Shown one piece after another: positions 1 to 5,375 of a stretch of 8,738 bases of DNA; position 1 is the stretch's first letter; each line of letters opens with the position of its first letter. The DNA is from an uncultured Oscillospiraceae bacterium (GTDB lineage: Bacteria > Bacillota > Clostridia > Oscillospirales > Acutalibacteraceae). The stretch spans positions 1 through 8,738 of the forward strand of contig URNF01000090.1 in NCBI GenBank assembly GCA_900549155.1, given 5' to 3'. The position numbers were made by a program, and so were the translations under genes. The notes beneath the pieces were generated by a model that had not been told where the DNA came from, did no database searches, and saw only the letters and a list, made by a program, of their open reading frames with translations.

Positions 1-394
1 GGGCCATTCCAACCGCAGCGGAAATGCCCTGGCCGAGCGAGCCGGTGGACATGTCGACGCCGGGAATGTGCTTCATGTCGGGGTGACCCTGCAAAATCGA
101 GCCGATGTGCCGCAGCGTCGGAATGAGCTCCTCGGAAAAATAGCCGCGCGCAGCCAGCGCGCCGTAAAGTGCGGGGGCGGCGTGCCCTTTCGAGAGCACA
201 AAGCGGTCGCGGTCCTCCCAGTCCGGCTGCTCCGGACGGATGCGCATTTCCGCGAAATAGAGATACGAAAGCGTATCCGCGATCGAGAGTGAGCCGCCGG
301 GATGTCCGCTTTTCGCATGATAGGTCCCTTCAATGACCGCCATGCGGATGCGGGTCGCGGCGATTTCCAGTTGTTTTTTTGTTGCAGCGTCCAT
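1..394 (-). CDS. Transketolase, N-terminal (thiamine diphosphate-binding) part, partial at window edge
   Basis: Transketolase moves two-carbon ketol units between sugar phosphates in the non-oxidative pentose phosphate pathway in the cytoplasm, using thiamine diphosphate. The reading frame is open from an ATG at 392-394 down to base 1 (131 codons plus one base) and continues outside the window. Visible family motifs are AKSGHPGGSLSIAD near residues 28-41, DRDRFVLSKGHAAPALY near residues 63-79, and QGHPDMK followed by GVDMSTGSLGQGISAA near the cut end. The wording matches the split N-terminal subunits (about 270-280 residues) common in Clostridia rather than the 650-residue form, but the gene is cut before this can be decided. 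AAAGGA lies 10 bases upstream of the ATG. It is divergent from the lipoprotein gene at 537; a possible weak -10 (TATCAT, minus, 432-427) has no good -35. The close relative 1-deoxyxylulose-5-phosphate synthase fits the motifs less well. Confidence 0.93.
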   Translation of the reverse strand, partial: MDAATKKQLEIAATRIRMAVIEGTYHAKSGHPGGSLSIADTLSYLYFAEMRIRPEQPDWEDRDRFVLSKGHAAPALYGALAARGYFSEELIPTLRHIGSILQGHPDMKHIPGVDMSTGSLGQGISAAVGMA

Positions 395-477
395 GGAAAA
401 ATCGTCCTTTCGCACTTTATACCACCATGATAGCATATTTTCCGTCGTAAATCCAGTGGAAAAGTAAAAAAAGATCA

Positions 478-506
478 TGGACAAGCGGAAAAATATTTGG
501 TATACT
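478..506 (+). promoter_or_regulatory. Sigma-A-type promoter of the PrsA-like lipoprotein gene
   Basis: TGGACA (478-483) and TATACT (501-506) are separated by exactly 17 bases. Transcription should start near 513, leaving a leader of about 25 bases with AGGGAGG (522-528) before the TTG start at 537. The -35 overlaps an upstream in-frame ATG at 477, which rules that ATG out as the translation start. Confidence 0.85.
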
Positions 507-536
507 GTAAGCATCTGTAATAGGGAGGCTGTTATC

Positions 537-1613
537 TTGAAACTGAAAAAACTGATTGCCGCGCTTCTGTGTGCGGTCATGCTCCTTTCCTTCACCGCCT
601 GCGGTTCCACCCCCAAGGTGGCGATCACCGTCGACGGCAAGGACTACGGCACCGGCGAATATCTCGCCTATCTTCTGGACGCGTTCCAGCAGGCGTATTA
701 TAACGGCGGGCTGTATTACTATGCCCAGCAGGGTAAGGACATCTGGGAGCAGACCTACACCTATAATGACAAGCAGGTCAAGCTCGATGAATATCTGAAG
801 CTTTCCACCGTGGACACCATCATCCGCCAGAAAGCGCTTGAGAACAAGATCAAAGAGGAAAACGTCACCTACACCGAGGCCACCACCGAAAACGCCAAGA
901 AAAGGGTGGATGCGGCCGACGAAAAGACGCTTCTGTCGTTCGGCGTGAGCAAGGAAAGCTATGAAAAGATGTGCATGGCGTATTATCGCAACGAGCTGTC
1001 GCTGTTCCTCGCCCACTATGACAAGGGCGGCAGCAAGGAGGTTGCCGAAAAGGATGTGCGCGCCTATTTCGACGAGAACTACATCAGCTATAAGCTGATC
1101 TCCGTGTCGCAGACCGACAGCGACGGCAAGGCGCTGTCCGACGAGAAGCAGGCGGAGAACAAGAAAACGCTGCAGAAGTATCTCGATATGTACAACAAGA
1201 GCGGCGACTTCAACGCTGCCATCGCGCAGTATAACTATGACACTGCCAACGGCGAAAACAAGACGCTTAAACCGCTGACCGACAAGGACACCCGCAAGAA
1301 CGAGGACGCCAAGAATGCATCCGACTCCGCGCTTGCCGAAGCGGTCAAGAGCGTGCCGGTCGGCAAAGCGCAGATCGTGGACTATGATGCCGGCGGCACG
1401 AAGAAGACCTCGGCGCTCATTCTGCGCATCGACCCCGAGTCCGGCGACGACTATAAGACCTACTACACCGACAGCCGTCAGAGCATCCTGCTGGCGCTGA
1501 AGTTTGACGAGTTCGACGAGGAGATCAAGACCTACGCGAAAACGCTTTCGTATGATCTGAACAGCCGCGCCTATAAAATGTGCGATCCGAAGAACTTCGT
1601 GGCGGCATCGTGA
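537..1613 (+). CDS. PrsA/SurA-like extracytoplasmic folding lipoprotein with degenerate parvulin-like region
   Basis: Predicted secreted, lipid-anchored protein of 358 residues. The start is the TTG at 537, with AGGGAGG eight bases upstream; a longer frame from ATG 477 would begin inside the promoter and add no signal sequence. Residues 1-21 form a lipoprotein signal peptide (KLKK, hydrophobic core, FTAC) with the lipidated Cys at 22. The mature part begins VAITVDGKDYGTGEYLAYLL (residues 28-47), the usual opening of SurA-N/PrsA-type chaperones, followed by a charged helical region. Residues 174-300 have the order of a parvulin domain (YFDENYISYKLI, then GDFNAAIAQYN, then ALAEAVKSVPVGKAQIVDY and ALILRI), but the His-containing strand and the glycine-rich middle of active parvulins are not visible, so prolyl isomerase activity is doubtful. 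In PrsA-type families the role is folding of exported proteins at the membrane surface. It overlaps the next gene by four bases. Naming it prsA would be too specific. Confidence 0.8.
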   Translation: MKLKKLIAALLCAVMLLSFTACGSTPKVAITVDGKDYGTGEYLAYLLDAFQQAYYNGGLYYYAQQGKDIWEQTYTYNDKQVKLDEYLKLSTVDTIIRQKALENKIKEENVTYTEATTENAKKRVDAADEKTLLSFGVSKESYEKMCMAYYRNELSLFLAHYDKGGSKEVAEKDVRAYFDENYISYKLISVSQTDSDGKALSDEKQAENKKTLQKYLDMYNKSGDFNAAIAQYNYDTANGENKTLKPLTDKDTRKNEDAKNASDSALAEAVKSVPVGKAQIVDYDAGGTKKTSALILRIDPESGDDYKTYYTDSRQSILLALKFDEFDEEIKTYAKTLSYDLNSRAYKMCDPKNFVAAS

Positions 1614-1828
1614 GGGAGCTGCACATAGGCGGGCGCTACCGCCACTTCAAGGGCATGGAATATCGCGTGCTGGCGCTGGCAAAGCACAGTGAAACAGGCG
1701 AACCGCTCGTGGTGTATCAGCAGCAATACGGCGACGGCGGCGTGTGGGTGCGTCCGCTGGCGATGTTCCTTGAAACCGTCGAGCGGGACGGCAAAACCGT
1801 TTTCCGCTTCACGGAAATTGAAGAATGA
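1610..1828 (+). CDS. DUF1653 family small protein
   Basis: A 72-residue cytoplasmic protein (no signal peptide or membrane segment) with the full DUF1653 pattern: GGRYRHFKG (residues 7-15), YRVLALAKHSET (18-29), VVYQQQYGDGGVWVRPLAMF (34-53) and a C-terminal FRFTEIEE. The family is widespread in bacteria and has no established function. I chose GTG 1610 because it shares GTGA with the TGA stop (1611-1613) of the lipoprotein gene, which suggests translational coupling, and because family members start just before the GGxYRHFKG motif. A GTG at 1580 would add ten residues lying inside the upstream gene and has no ribosome binding site. It is expected to be co-transcribed from the promoter at 478-506 and is followed by a hairpin at 1834-1865. 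Confidence 0.87.
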   Translation: MRELHIGGRYRHFKGMEYRVLALAKHSETGEPLVVYQQQYGDGGVWVRPLAMFLETVERDGKTVFRFTEIEE

Positions 1829-1833
1829 CAACG

Positions 1834-1865
1834 AGAAGGCACACCGAAAAATCGGTGTGCCTTCT
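1834..1865 (+). terminator. Perfect 14-bp hairpin ending the lipoprotein-DUF1653 unit
   Basis: Arms 1834-1847 and 1852-1865 pair perfectly around an AAAA loop, six bases after the DUF1653 stop. The downstream side has only a short T-rich end (TTCTT) inside the stem and no clear U tract, so it is a weak fit to a classic intrinsic terminator. The genes on either side converge, so it may separate both transcripts. Confidence 0.6.
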
Positions 1866-1907
1866 TCGCATCCTATATGAAAAGGTGTTTGCTGATGCAT
1901 AGTGCAT

Positions 1908-1947
1908 ACGCAAAAGCCCCTTTCGGGTGTGTTTCTGCGTTTTGCGT
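1908..1947. repeat. Imperfect inverted repeat between convergent genes
   Basis: ACGCAAAA (1908-1915) is matched by TTTTGCGT (1940-1947), with an inner CCC/GGG pairing around CTTTC and unpaired bases between. It lies beyond the stop (1970) of the minus-strand small gene and could be a decayed terminator. Neither strand has a convincing T tract directly after it. Confidence 0.3.
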
Positions 1948-1969
1948 CCTGCGGAATTTTTTGTCAGTC

Positions 1970-2173
1970 TCACAGGTCGTCGGCGTCCTGTGTCGGTTGT
2001 CCCCCGTCAATGGGCGTGCCGGTATAGCTGCCGTTCACATCCGACGGCACACCGCTTTCGCTCTGATGCTGCAAAACGACGCTGCTCCCTGCCACGATCG
2101 GTGTGATCGGCGACAGCTTCTTGTCGTCCTCGTCCTTTTTCGGACGCGGCATCTCAATTTCCCGTTTTTCCAT
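1970..2173 (-). CDS. Small acidic protein of unknown function (67 residues)
   Basis: I do not recognise a named family. The protein starts at ATG 2173-2171, with GGAGGG six bases upstream; an ATG immediately next to that GGAGGG is too close to serve. There is no signal peptide or membrane segment. Residues 1-20 are highly charged (EKREIEMPRPKKDEDDKK), residues 21-41 are more hydrophobic and serine-rich (SPITPIVAGSSVV), and the C-terminus is GSYTGTPIDGG (48-58) followed by QDADDL, which reads like a conserved tail in small Clostridial proteins. Third codon positions are strongly G/C, as in the neighbouring genes, which supports real coding. It lies downstream of a terminator (2233-2276), so it needs its own promoter. 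A weak candidate on the minus strand is TTTGTT, 16 bases, TATATC (2240-2213). A spore-associated role is possible but unproven. Confidence 0.68.
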   Translation of the reverse strand: MEKREIEMPRPKKDEDDKKLSPITPIVAGSSVVLQHQSESGVPSDVNGSYTGTPIDGGQPTQDADDL

Positions 2174-2232
2174 TCTCATCCCTCCGCCGCTAGTGTGCCC
2201 CGCAGGGCGCGGGATATACAAACGGAAACGGC

Positions 2233-2276
2233 AAAACAAACATGCGCACCACTCCGAAAAAGGAGTGGTGCGCATG
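2233..2276 (-). terminator. Intrinsic terminator after the membrane-anchored orphan gene
   Basis: Arms 2241-2255 and 2262-2276 form a perfect 15-bp stem with a six-base loop, directly after the stop at 2280. Read on the minus strand it is followed by TTTGTTTT, a good U tract. Confidence 0.88.
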
Positions 2277-2279
2277 CTG

Positions 2280-3032
2280 TCAGGCCATGGTTTTTGACGC
2301 ATTGCGCGGGGGCGGGGCATACGCGACTTTTTCCATCAGGGATTCGACGGGTTCGCTGCCTTCTTTCTCGAGCCTGTACAGTGTGGGATTGCCGACCTCC
2401 AGGAGATCGACAGCCGCCGCATATTTCTCCAGCGCGTCTTCAAAGATAAGCGTATGATTTTCGAGTGCGTCGTGCAGGCTCCGCAGTTTTTCAAGCGACT
2501 CTTTCATTTTGGGGATGTTCCGGTTTTTCTCGCCTATAAACCCACCTTCAAAACCCACTCTGGTGATTCTGGCGTAATAGAGGTCATCGTCTATTGTCCC
2601 GGCAAGGCTGCCGGCGCGAACGGCAAGCTGTTCCTCCGGCGTCAGCCTTTCATCCAGTTTATAGATTTCGGCGATCGCTCCTGCAAGGTAGCGGTAATGT
2701 TCATCAAACTCGTCCTTGGGCATGCTTTTGCCGTACAGGTTCTCAACATATGCCTTGTAGTCCCGGATCTTTCCGTTTTTCTTGTTGATGCGCGCCGTTT
2801 CAACAGACGTTTCGTTGCCGGTGAGGGTATCCTCGTGTATGGAGGACTGGAAATAGATGAGAAAATGCTCCTTTTCCGTGTCCCCGAACACACAGGTTAC
2901 ATTCTCGGACGGCACATCCTTGTCTTTGTCCTTTTGACGGAGCTGCCTTGAGAGCGCAATGCCGCCGATCAGTGCCGCCAGCAAAGCGACCCCCAGCACC
3001 GGGAAAAGAATGAGCTGTTTTTTGTTTTTCAC
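2280..3032 (-). CDS. Membrane-anchored helical protein of unknown function
   Basis: A 250-residue protein I cannot assign to a family. The N-terminus is KNKKQ, then one hydrophobic segment at about residues 6-29, then a basic stretch (RQLRQKDKDK). This suggests a single-pass anchor; the later part is probably outside the cell, but orientation is inferred. The remainder is charged and mostly helical, with an ESLEKLRSLHDALENH-type segment near residues 184-199 that could form a coiled coil. There is no lipobox and no cysteine in a catalytic setting. GTG 3032-3030 is preferred because GGGAGG lies seven bases upstream. An in-frame ATG at 3062 has AGGAGG only two bases before it, which is too close. 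It has its own promoter (3077-3106) and terminator (2233-2276), so it is a single-gene unit. Confidence 0.82.
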   Translation of the reverse strand: MKNKKQLILFPVLGVALLAALIGGIALSRQLRQKDKDKDVPSENVTCVFGDTEKEHFLIYFQSSIHEDTLTGNETSVETARINKKNGKIRDYKAYVENLYGKSMPKDEFDEHYRYLAGAIAEIYKLDERLTPEEQLAVRAGSLAGTIDDDLYYARITRVGFEGGFIGEKNRNIPKMKESLEKLRSLHDALENHTLIFEDALEKYAAAVDLLEVGNPTLYRLEKEGSEPVESLMEKVAYAPPPRNASKTMA

Positions 3033-3076
3033 GTCCTTACCTCCCTTTTTGTTGCAACACATGACCTCCTACTGAC

Positions 3077-3106
3077 ATCATATCATAATTTTACAGCTTT
3101 TGTAAA
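3077..3106 (-). promoter_or_regulatory. Sigma-A-type promoter of the membrane-anchored orphan gene
   Basis: On the minus strand, TTTACA (3106-3101) and TATGAT (3082-3077) are 18 bases apart. A second TATGAT overlaps at 3087-3082 but is only 13 bases from the -35. The predicted transcript starts near 3070, just upstream of the AGGAGG at 3070-3065. Confidence 0.7.
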
Positions 3107-3147
3107 GACGGTTTTGCTGTGCGTGCGGTTGCCTGCACAGGAATTGC

Positions 3148-3187
3148 AAAAAATCAGACGCCCCTCTTTTCAAAAAAGAGGGGCGTC
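3148..3187 (-). terminator. Intrinsic terminator of the LysM-GH18 gene
   Basis: Arms 3157-3170 and 3174-3187 make a 14-bp stem with a three-base loop, starting four bases after the gene's stop. On the minus strand it is followed by TGATTTTTT. Confidence 0.9.
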
Positions 3188-3190
3188 CCG

Positions 3191-4468
3191 TTATTCCACG
3201 ATGCGATACATGGCGGAGAGCACCATGAAGTTGGCGGTGGCGGGGCGCATCGCGTCCCAAAAGCCGACACCGGTGAGGTTTTCTTCGGCGGGCAGTGCCA
3301 GCCGCGCGCGGATGCTGCGCGGGTCTTCGAACCACACGACGTGCGCGCGCCCCGCTTCGTCCGTATAGTAAAAATACGGCGACTGCGCGGTTTCGTCATA
3401 CAAGATCTGCGCGCCGTATTGCACCGCGAGCGCGACCGCGCGCTCGGGTGAAAGCGAGGTCGCGCGGCTCTCCCCGCGGACATAGGGCAGCGTCCAGTCA
3501 TAGCCGTAGTTCGGCGCGCCGAGAAAAATTTTCGACGCGGGCATCTCGGTCAGAGCATAGGACAGCACCCGCCGCACGTTCGGCAGCGGCGCGACCGCCA
3601 TCGGCGGTCCGTAGGTGTAGCCCCATTCATAGGTCATGAGCAGCACAAAATCCACCGCCGCCGAAACGGCGGCATAGTTGTGCCCCTGATACAAAAGCCC
3701 CGGCTGGTCGGCAGAGGTTTTGGGGGCAAGTGCGCTGAACAGCAGGCGGTCGATGGCGGCAAGCTCGGCGTGCAGCCGTTCGAGAAACGCACCGTAGGCA
3801 AGCGCGTCCTCGGGCAGGATGAATTCAAAGTCCACGTCCGCGCCCGCATATCCCTTTTCGGTCACGGTGCGCACGATCTCGGAAATGAGCAGATCGCCCG
3901 CCGCCTCGTCGTTTAGGATCGCGTGCGCCAGGGCGTTGCTGAACACGCCTGTCTCGGTGAGGGTGGAAATGTGCATGAGCGGCAGCGTGCCGTAGTCGCG
4001 GGTGACGGCAAGCAAACGGTTGTCGTCGAGCGGGACAAGCGTGCCGCTTTCGGTGAAGCCATAGGTAAACGGCGCAAGATAGGTGAGATACGGTAGGATG
4101 CTGCGCAGCTGCCGATCGGGGATGTTCGGATAGGCATAGGAGCTGACCTGCAGCGGCACGGTGGGTGTGTCGGTGAAACGGATGACGAGCGTTTGCCCCG
4201 GATAGAGCGTCGGCAGCCCGTGCAGCGCGGGATTGTTGCGGTAGAGTGCGCGCACCGAAACGCCGAAAGCGTTTGCGATGTCCGAAAGCGTCTCCCCCTC
4301 CCGCACGGTGTGCACCGTTTCGGCGGTGAGGATCACAAGCGCCTGTCCCACCGCCAGTGCTGCGTCGGGCAAAAGCCCGTTTTCCGCCGCCAGCCGCGTC
4401 GGCGGCACGCCGAAGCGCGCACCGACCGAAAACAGCGTATCCCCTGCCTGTACCACATAGATTTCCAC
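3191..4468 (-). CDS. LysM-LysM-glycosyl hydrolase family 18 protein (YaaH/SleL-type spore cortex/wall hydrolase)
   Basis: A 425-residue protein of the usual length for YaaH/SleL, the family of N-acetylglucosaminidases acting on peptidoglycan, mainly spore cortex fragments during germination. LysM 1 spans residues 3-47 (YVVQAGDTLFSVGARFGV) and LysM 2 spans residues 52-97 (HTVREGETLSDIANAFGV to PGQTLVI). The GH18 domain covers about 108-423. The catalytic strand is GADVDFEFI, giving the DxDxE residues D211, D213 and E215, with E215 the expected acid/base. MTYEWGY (278-284) and the late GFWD (Trp404) are the conserved barrel residues. There is no signal peptide, as is usual for spore proteins made in the mother cell. 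GTG 4468 places the first LysM at the very N-terminus; a GGGGGTG stretch five bases upstream is a modest binding site. I saw no convincing sporulation sigma promoter. The substrate is inferred from the family. Confidence 0.92.
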   Translation of the reverse strand: MEIYVVQAGDTLFSVGARFGVPPTRLAAENGLLPDAALAVGQALVILTAETVHTVREGETLSDIANAFGVSVRALYRNNPALHGLPTLYPGQTLVIRFTDTPTVPLQVSSYAYPNIPDRQLRSILPYLTYLAPFTYGFTESGTLVPLDDNRLLAVTRDYGTLPLMHISTLTETGVFSNALAHAILNDEAAGDLLISEIVRTVTEKGYAGADVDFEFILPEDALAYGAFLERLHAELAAIDRLLFSALAPKTSADQPGLLYQGHNYAAVSAAVDFVLLMTYEWGYTYGPPMAVAPLPNVRRVLSYALTEMPASKIFLGAPNYGYDWTLPYVRGESRATSLSPERAVALAVQYGAQILYDETAQSPYFYYTDEAGRAHVVWFEDPRSIRARLALPAEENLTGVGFWDAMRPATANFMVLSAMYRIVE

Positions 4469-4520
4469 AGGTTCACCCCCGCATAAACAATACGTGCACT
4501 GTGCGTGTCGAAAATCGGAC

Positions 4521-4580
4521 TACCCCTCAGTCGCCTTGCGGCGACAGCTCCCCTGACAAGGGGCGCCGCCTTGCGGTCTT
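4521..4580. repeat. REP-like palindromic intergenic element
   Basis: A GC-rich block in otherwise AT-richer intergenic DNA upstream of the LysM-GH18 gene. It holds two adjacent hairpins: GTCGCC/GGCGAC (4530-4535 and 4540-4545, loop TTGC) and CCCCT/AGGGG (4550-4554 and 4559-4563, loop GACA), followed by a second GCCTTGCGG copy-like unit (4569-4577) that echoes the GCCTTGCGG at 4533-4541. The wording (CCCCTCAGTCGCC, CAGCTCCCCT, AAGGGG) resembles palindromic repeats dispersed through genomes of gut Clostridia. That resemblance is from memory and only one copy is visible here. It lies between the terminator at 4594-4632 and the start at 4468, so it would be in the 5' leader if the promoter is upstream of it. 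Confidence 0.6.
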
Positions 4581-4593
4581 AAAACCATCCGAC

Positions 4594-4632
4594 AAAAGAA
4601 AAGCACATATACATTGTCAAATGTATATGTGC
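4594..4632 (-). terminator. Intrinsic terminator after the small lipoprotein gene
   Basis: Arms 4603-4615 and 4620-4632 form a perfect, AT-rich 13-bp stem with a four-base loop. On the minus strand it is followed by TTTTCTTTT. It begins eight bases past the stop at 4640. Confidence 0.85.
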
Positions 4633-4639
4633 CCATTTC

Positions 4640-4819
4640 TTATTTCATGCTTGTTGCCGGAGATGTCATTGCCGTGGTGCGCAGGGTGGTGCGGCTGGTG
4701 TTGCCCACCTTGCCGTCCTTGCCGGTATCCTCGGCACCGGCGCCCTCGCCGCATCCCGAAAGCAGCAAGAGCGCGGCAAGCGCCGCCGTCAAAAGCGACA
4801 GAGAAATTTTCTTTTTCAA
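4640..4819 (-). CDS. Very small lipoprotein (59 residues) with Thr-rich tail
   Basis: A short gene with a TTG start (4819-4817) and AAGGAGG seven bases upstream, a textbook binding site. Residues 1-22 are a lipoprotein signal peptide (KKK, then a Leu/Ala core) with a canonical lipobox LSGC and lipidated Cys at 23. The mature chain is only 37 residues: an acidic-glycine stretch (GEGAGAEDTGKDGK) and then a Thr/Ser-rich tail (TSRTTLRTTAMTSPATS), with no folded domain. The tail resembles the linker of the SH3 lipoprotein encoded just upstream (4881-5234), so this may be a remnant or relative that lost its domain, or a genuine small lipopeptide. The 61-base gap holds no clear terminator, so the two are probably co-transcribed from 5295-5268. 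It ends in a strong terminator. Function unknown. Confidence 0.75.
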   Translation of the reverse strand: MKKKISLSLLTAALAALLLLSGCGEGAGAEDTGKDGKVGNTSRTTLRTTAMTSPATSMK

Positions 4820-4880
4820 GAGACCGCCTCCTTTCCGATTTTAGTATCTCCCGATACCGTGCGGAAAAAAGCGGAAAAAT

Positions 4881-5234
4881 TTACTTTTCCGAAGCGGTTG
4901 TGGCGGCGGTCGCGGGATCTTCAAATGTGAGATATTGCCCGCTTATATACCCCGTCTCGGTCTCGCCGAAGCGGATGGCATACCAGTCGCCGCTTTTGCC
5001 CGTGATCTCCACGCGGTCGCCCTGTGCCAGTCCGCCGATGATGTCATATTGCATGCCCGCGCCCCCGCGCACGCGCAGCGAATCGGCGGTGATCCACCCG
5101 ACCTGCGGCAATGCCGCCGTGGTGCGTGCAGTCGTCGGCGCTGTCGTCGGCGCGGTGTCGGCAGCCTTGCTGCCGCAGCCGACCGCCGACAGCAGCAACA
5201 AAACAAAAATCCCTATCACAAAAATGCGTTTCAT
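4881..5234 (-). CDS. SH3-domain lipoprotein
   Basis: A 117-residue lipoprotein. Residues 1-19 form the signal peptide (MKR, hydrophobic core, AVG) with the lipidated Cys at 20. Residues 25-41 are a Thr/Ala/Pro linker (TAPTTAPTTARTTA). A bacterial SH3 (SH3b) domain occupies about 44-103, with ITADSLRVRGGAG (48-60) and GYISGQYL (95-102) as its signature, and WYAIRF in the middle. Such domains bind peptidoglycan or other wall polymers; the ligand here is not known. The ATG at 5234 has AAGGAG nine bases upstream; another ATG four bases earlier is in a different frame. The promoter at 5268-5295 is divergent from the one at 5316-5344. The small lipoprotein gene follows in the same direction. Confidence 0.88.
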   Translation of the reverse strand: MKRIFVIGIFVLLLLSAVGCGSKAADTAPTTAPTTARTTAALPQVGWITADSLRVRGGAGMQYDIIGGLAQGDRVEITGKSGDWYAIRFGETETGYISGQYLTFEDPATAATTASEK

Positions 5235-5267
5235 GCATTTTCACTCCTTGTCATCGTTGTCATATTC

Positions 5268-5295
5268 AGCATACCACATTTTTACAAAAAAACAA
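5268..5295 (-). promoter_or_regulatory. Promoter of the lipoprotein pair
   Basis: On the minus strand, TTGTTT (5295-5290), a 16-base spacer ending in TGG, then TATGCT (5273-5268). The -35 sits in a T7 tract. It is back to back with the plus promoter whose -35 begins at 5316. Confidence 0.6.
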
Positions 5296-5315
5296 CAGGG
5301 ATTTTTCCCTATGCC

Positions 5316-5344
5316 TTGACAGACGGCACGCAAACCGCTAGAAT
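5316..5344 (+). promoter_or_regulatory. Sigma-A-type promoter of the zinc-ribbon membrane protein gene
   Basis: A consensus TTGACA (5316-5321), a 17-base spacer and TAGAAT (5339-5344). Transcription should begin near 5351, about 25 bases before the ATG at 5376. Confidence 0.88.
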
Positions 5345-5375
5345 GGTAGCATACACTTTATTGGAGGTAGGGATT

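Noticed and set aside
417..1016. Minus-strand frame of 199 codons with hydrophobic stretches
   Set aside because: It lies antisense to the PrsA-like gene; its hydrophobic runs come from the complement of charged codons, and no binding site or domain is seen.
2454..2951. Plus-strand frame of 165 codons
   Set aside because: Antisense to the membrane-anchored orphan, which has the promoter, binding site and terminator.
4357..5319. Plus-strand frame of 320 codons across two lipoprotein genes
   Set aside because: Pro/Arg/Ser-rich, passes through a terminator, a REP-like repeat and promoters, and has no ribosome binding site; the minus-strand lipoproteins explain this DNA.
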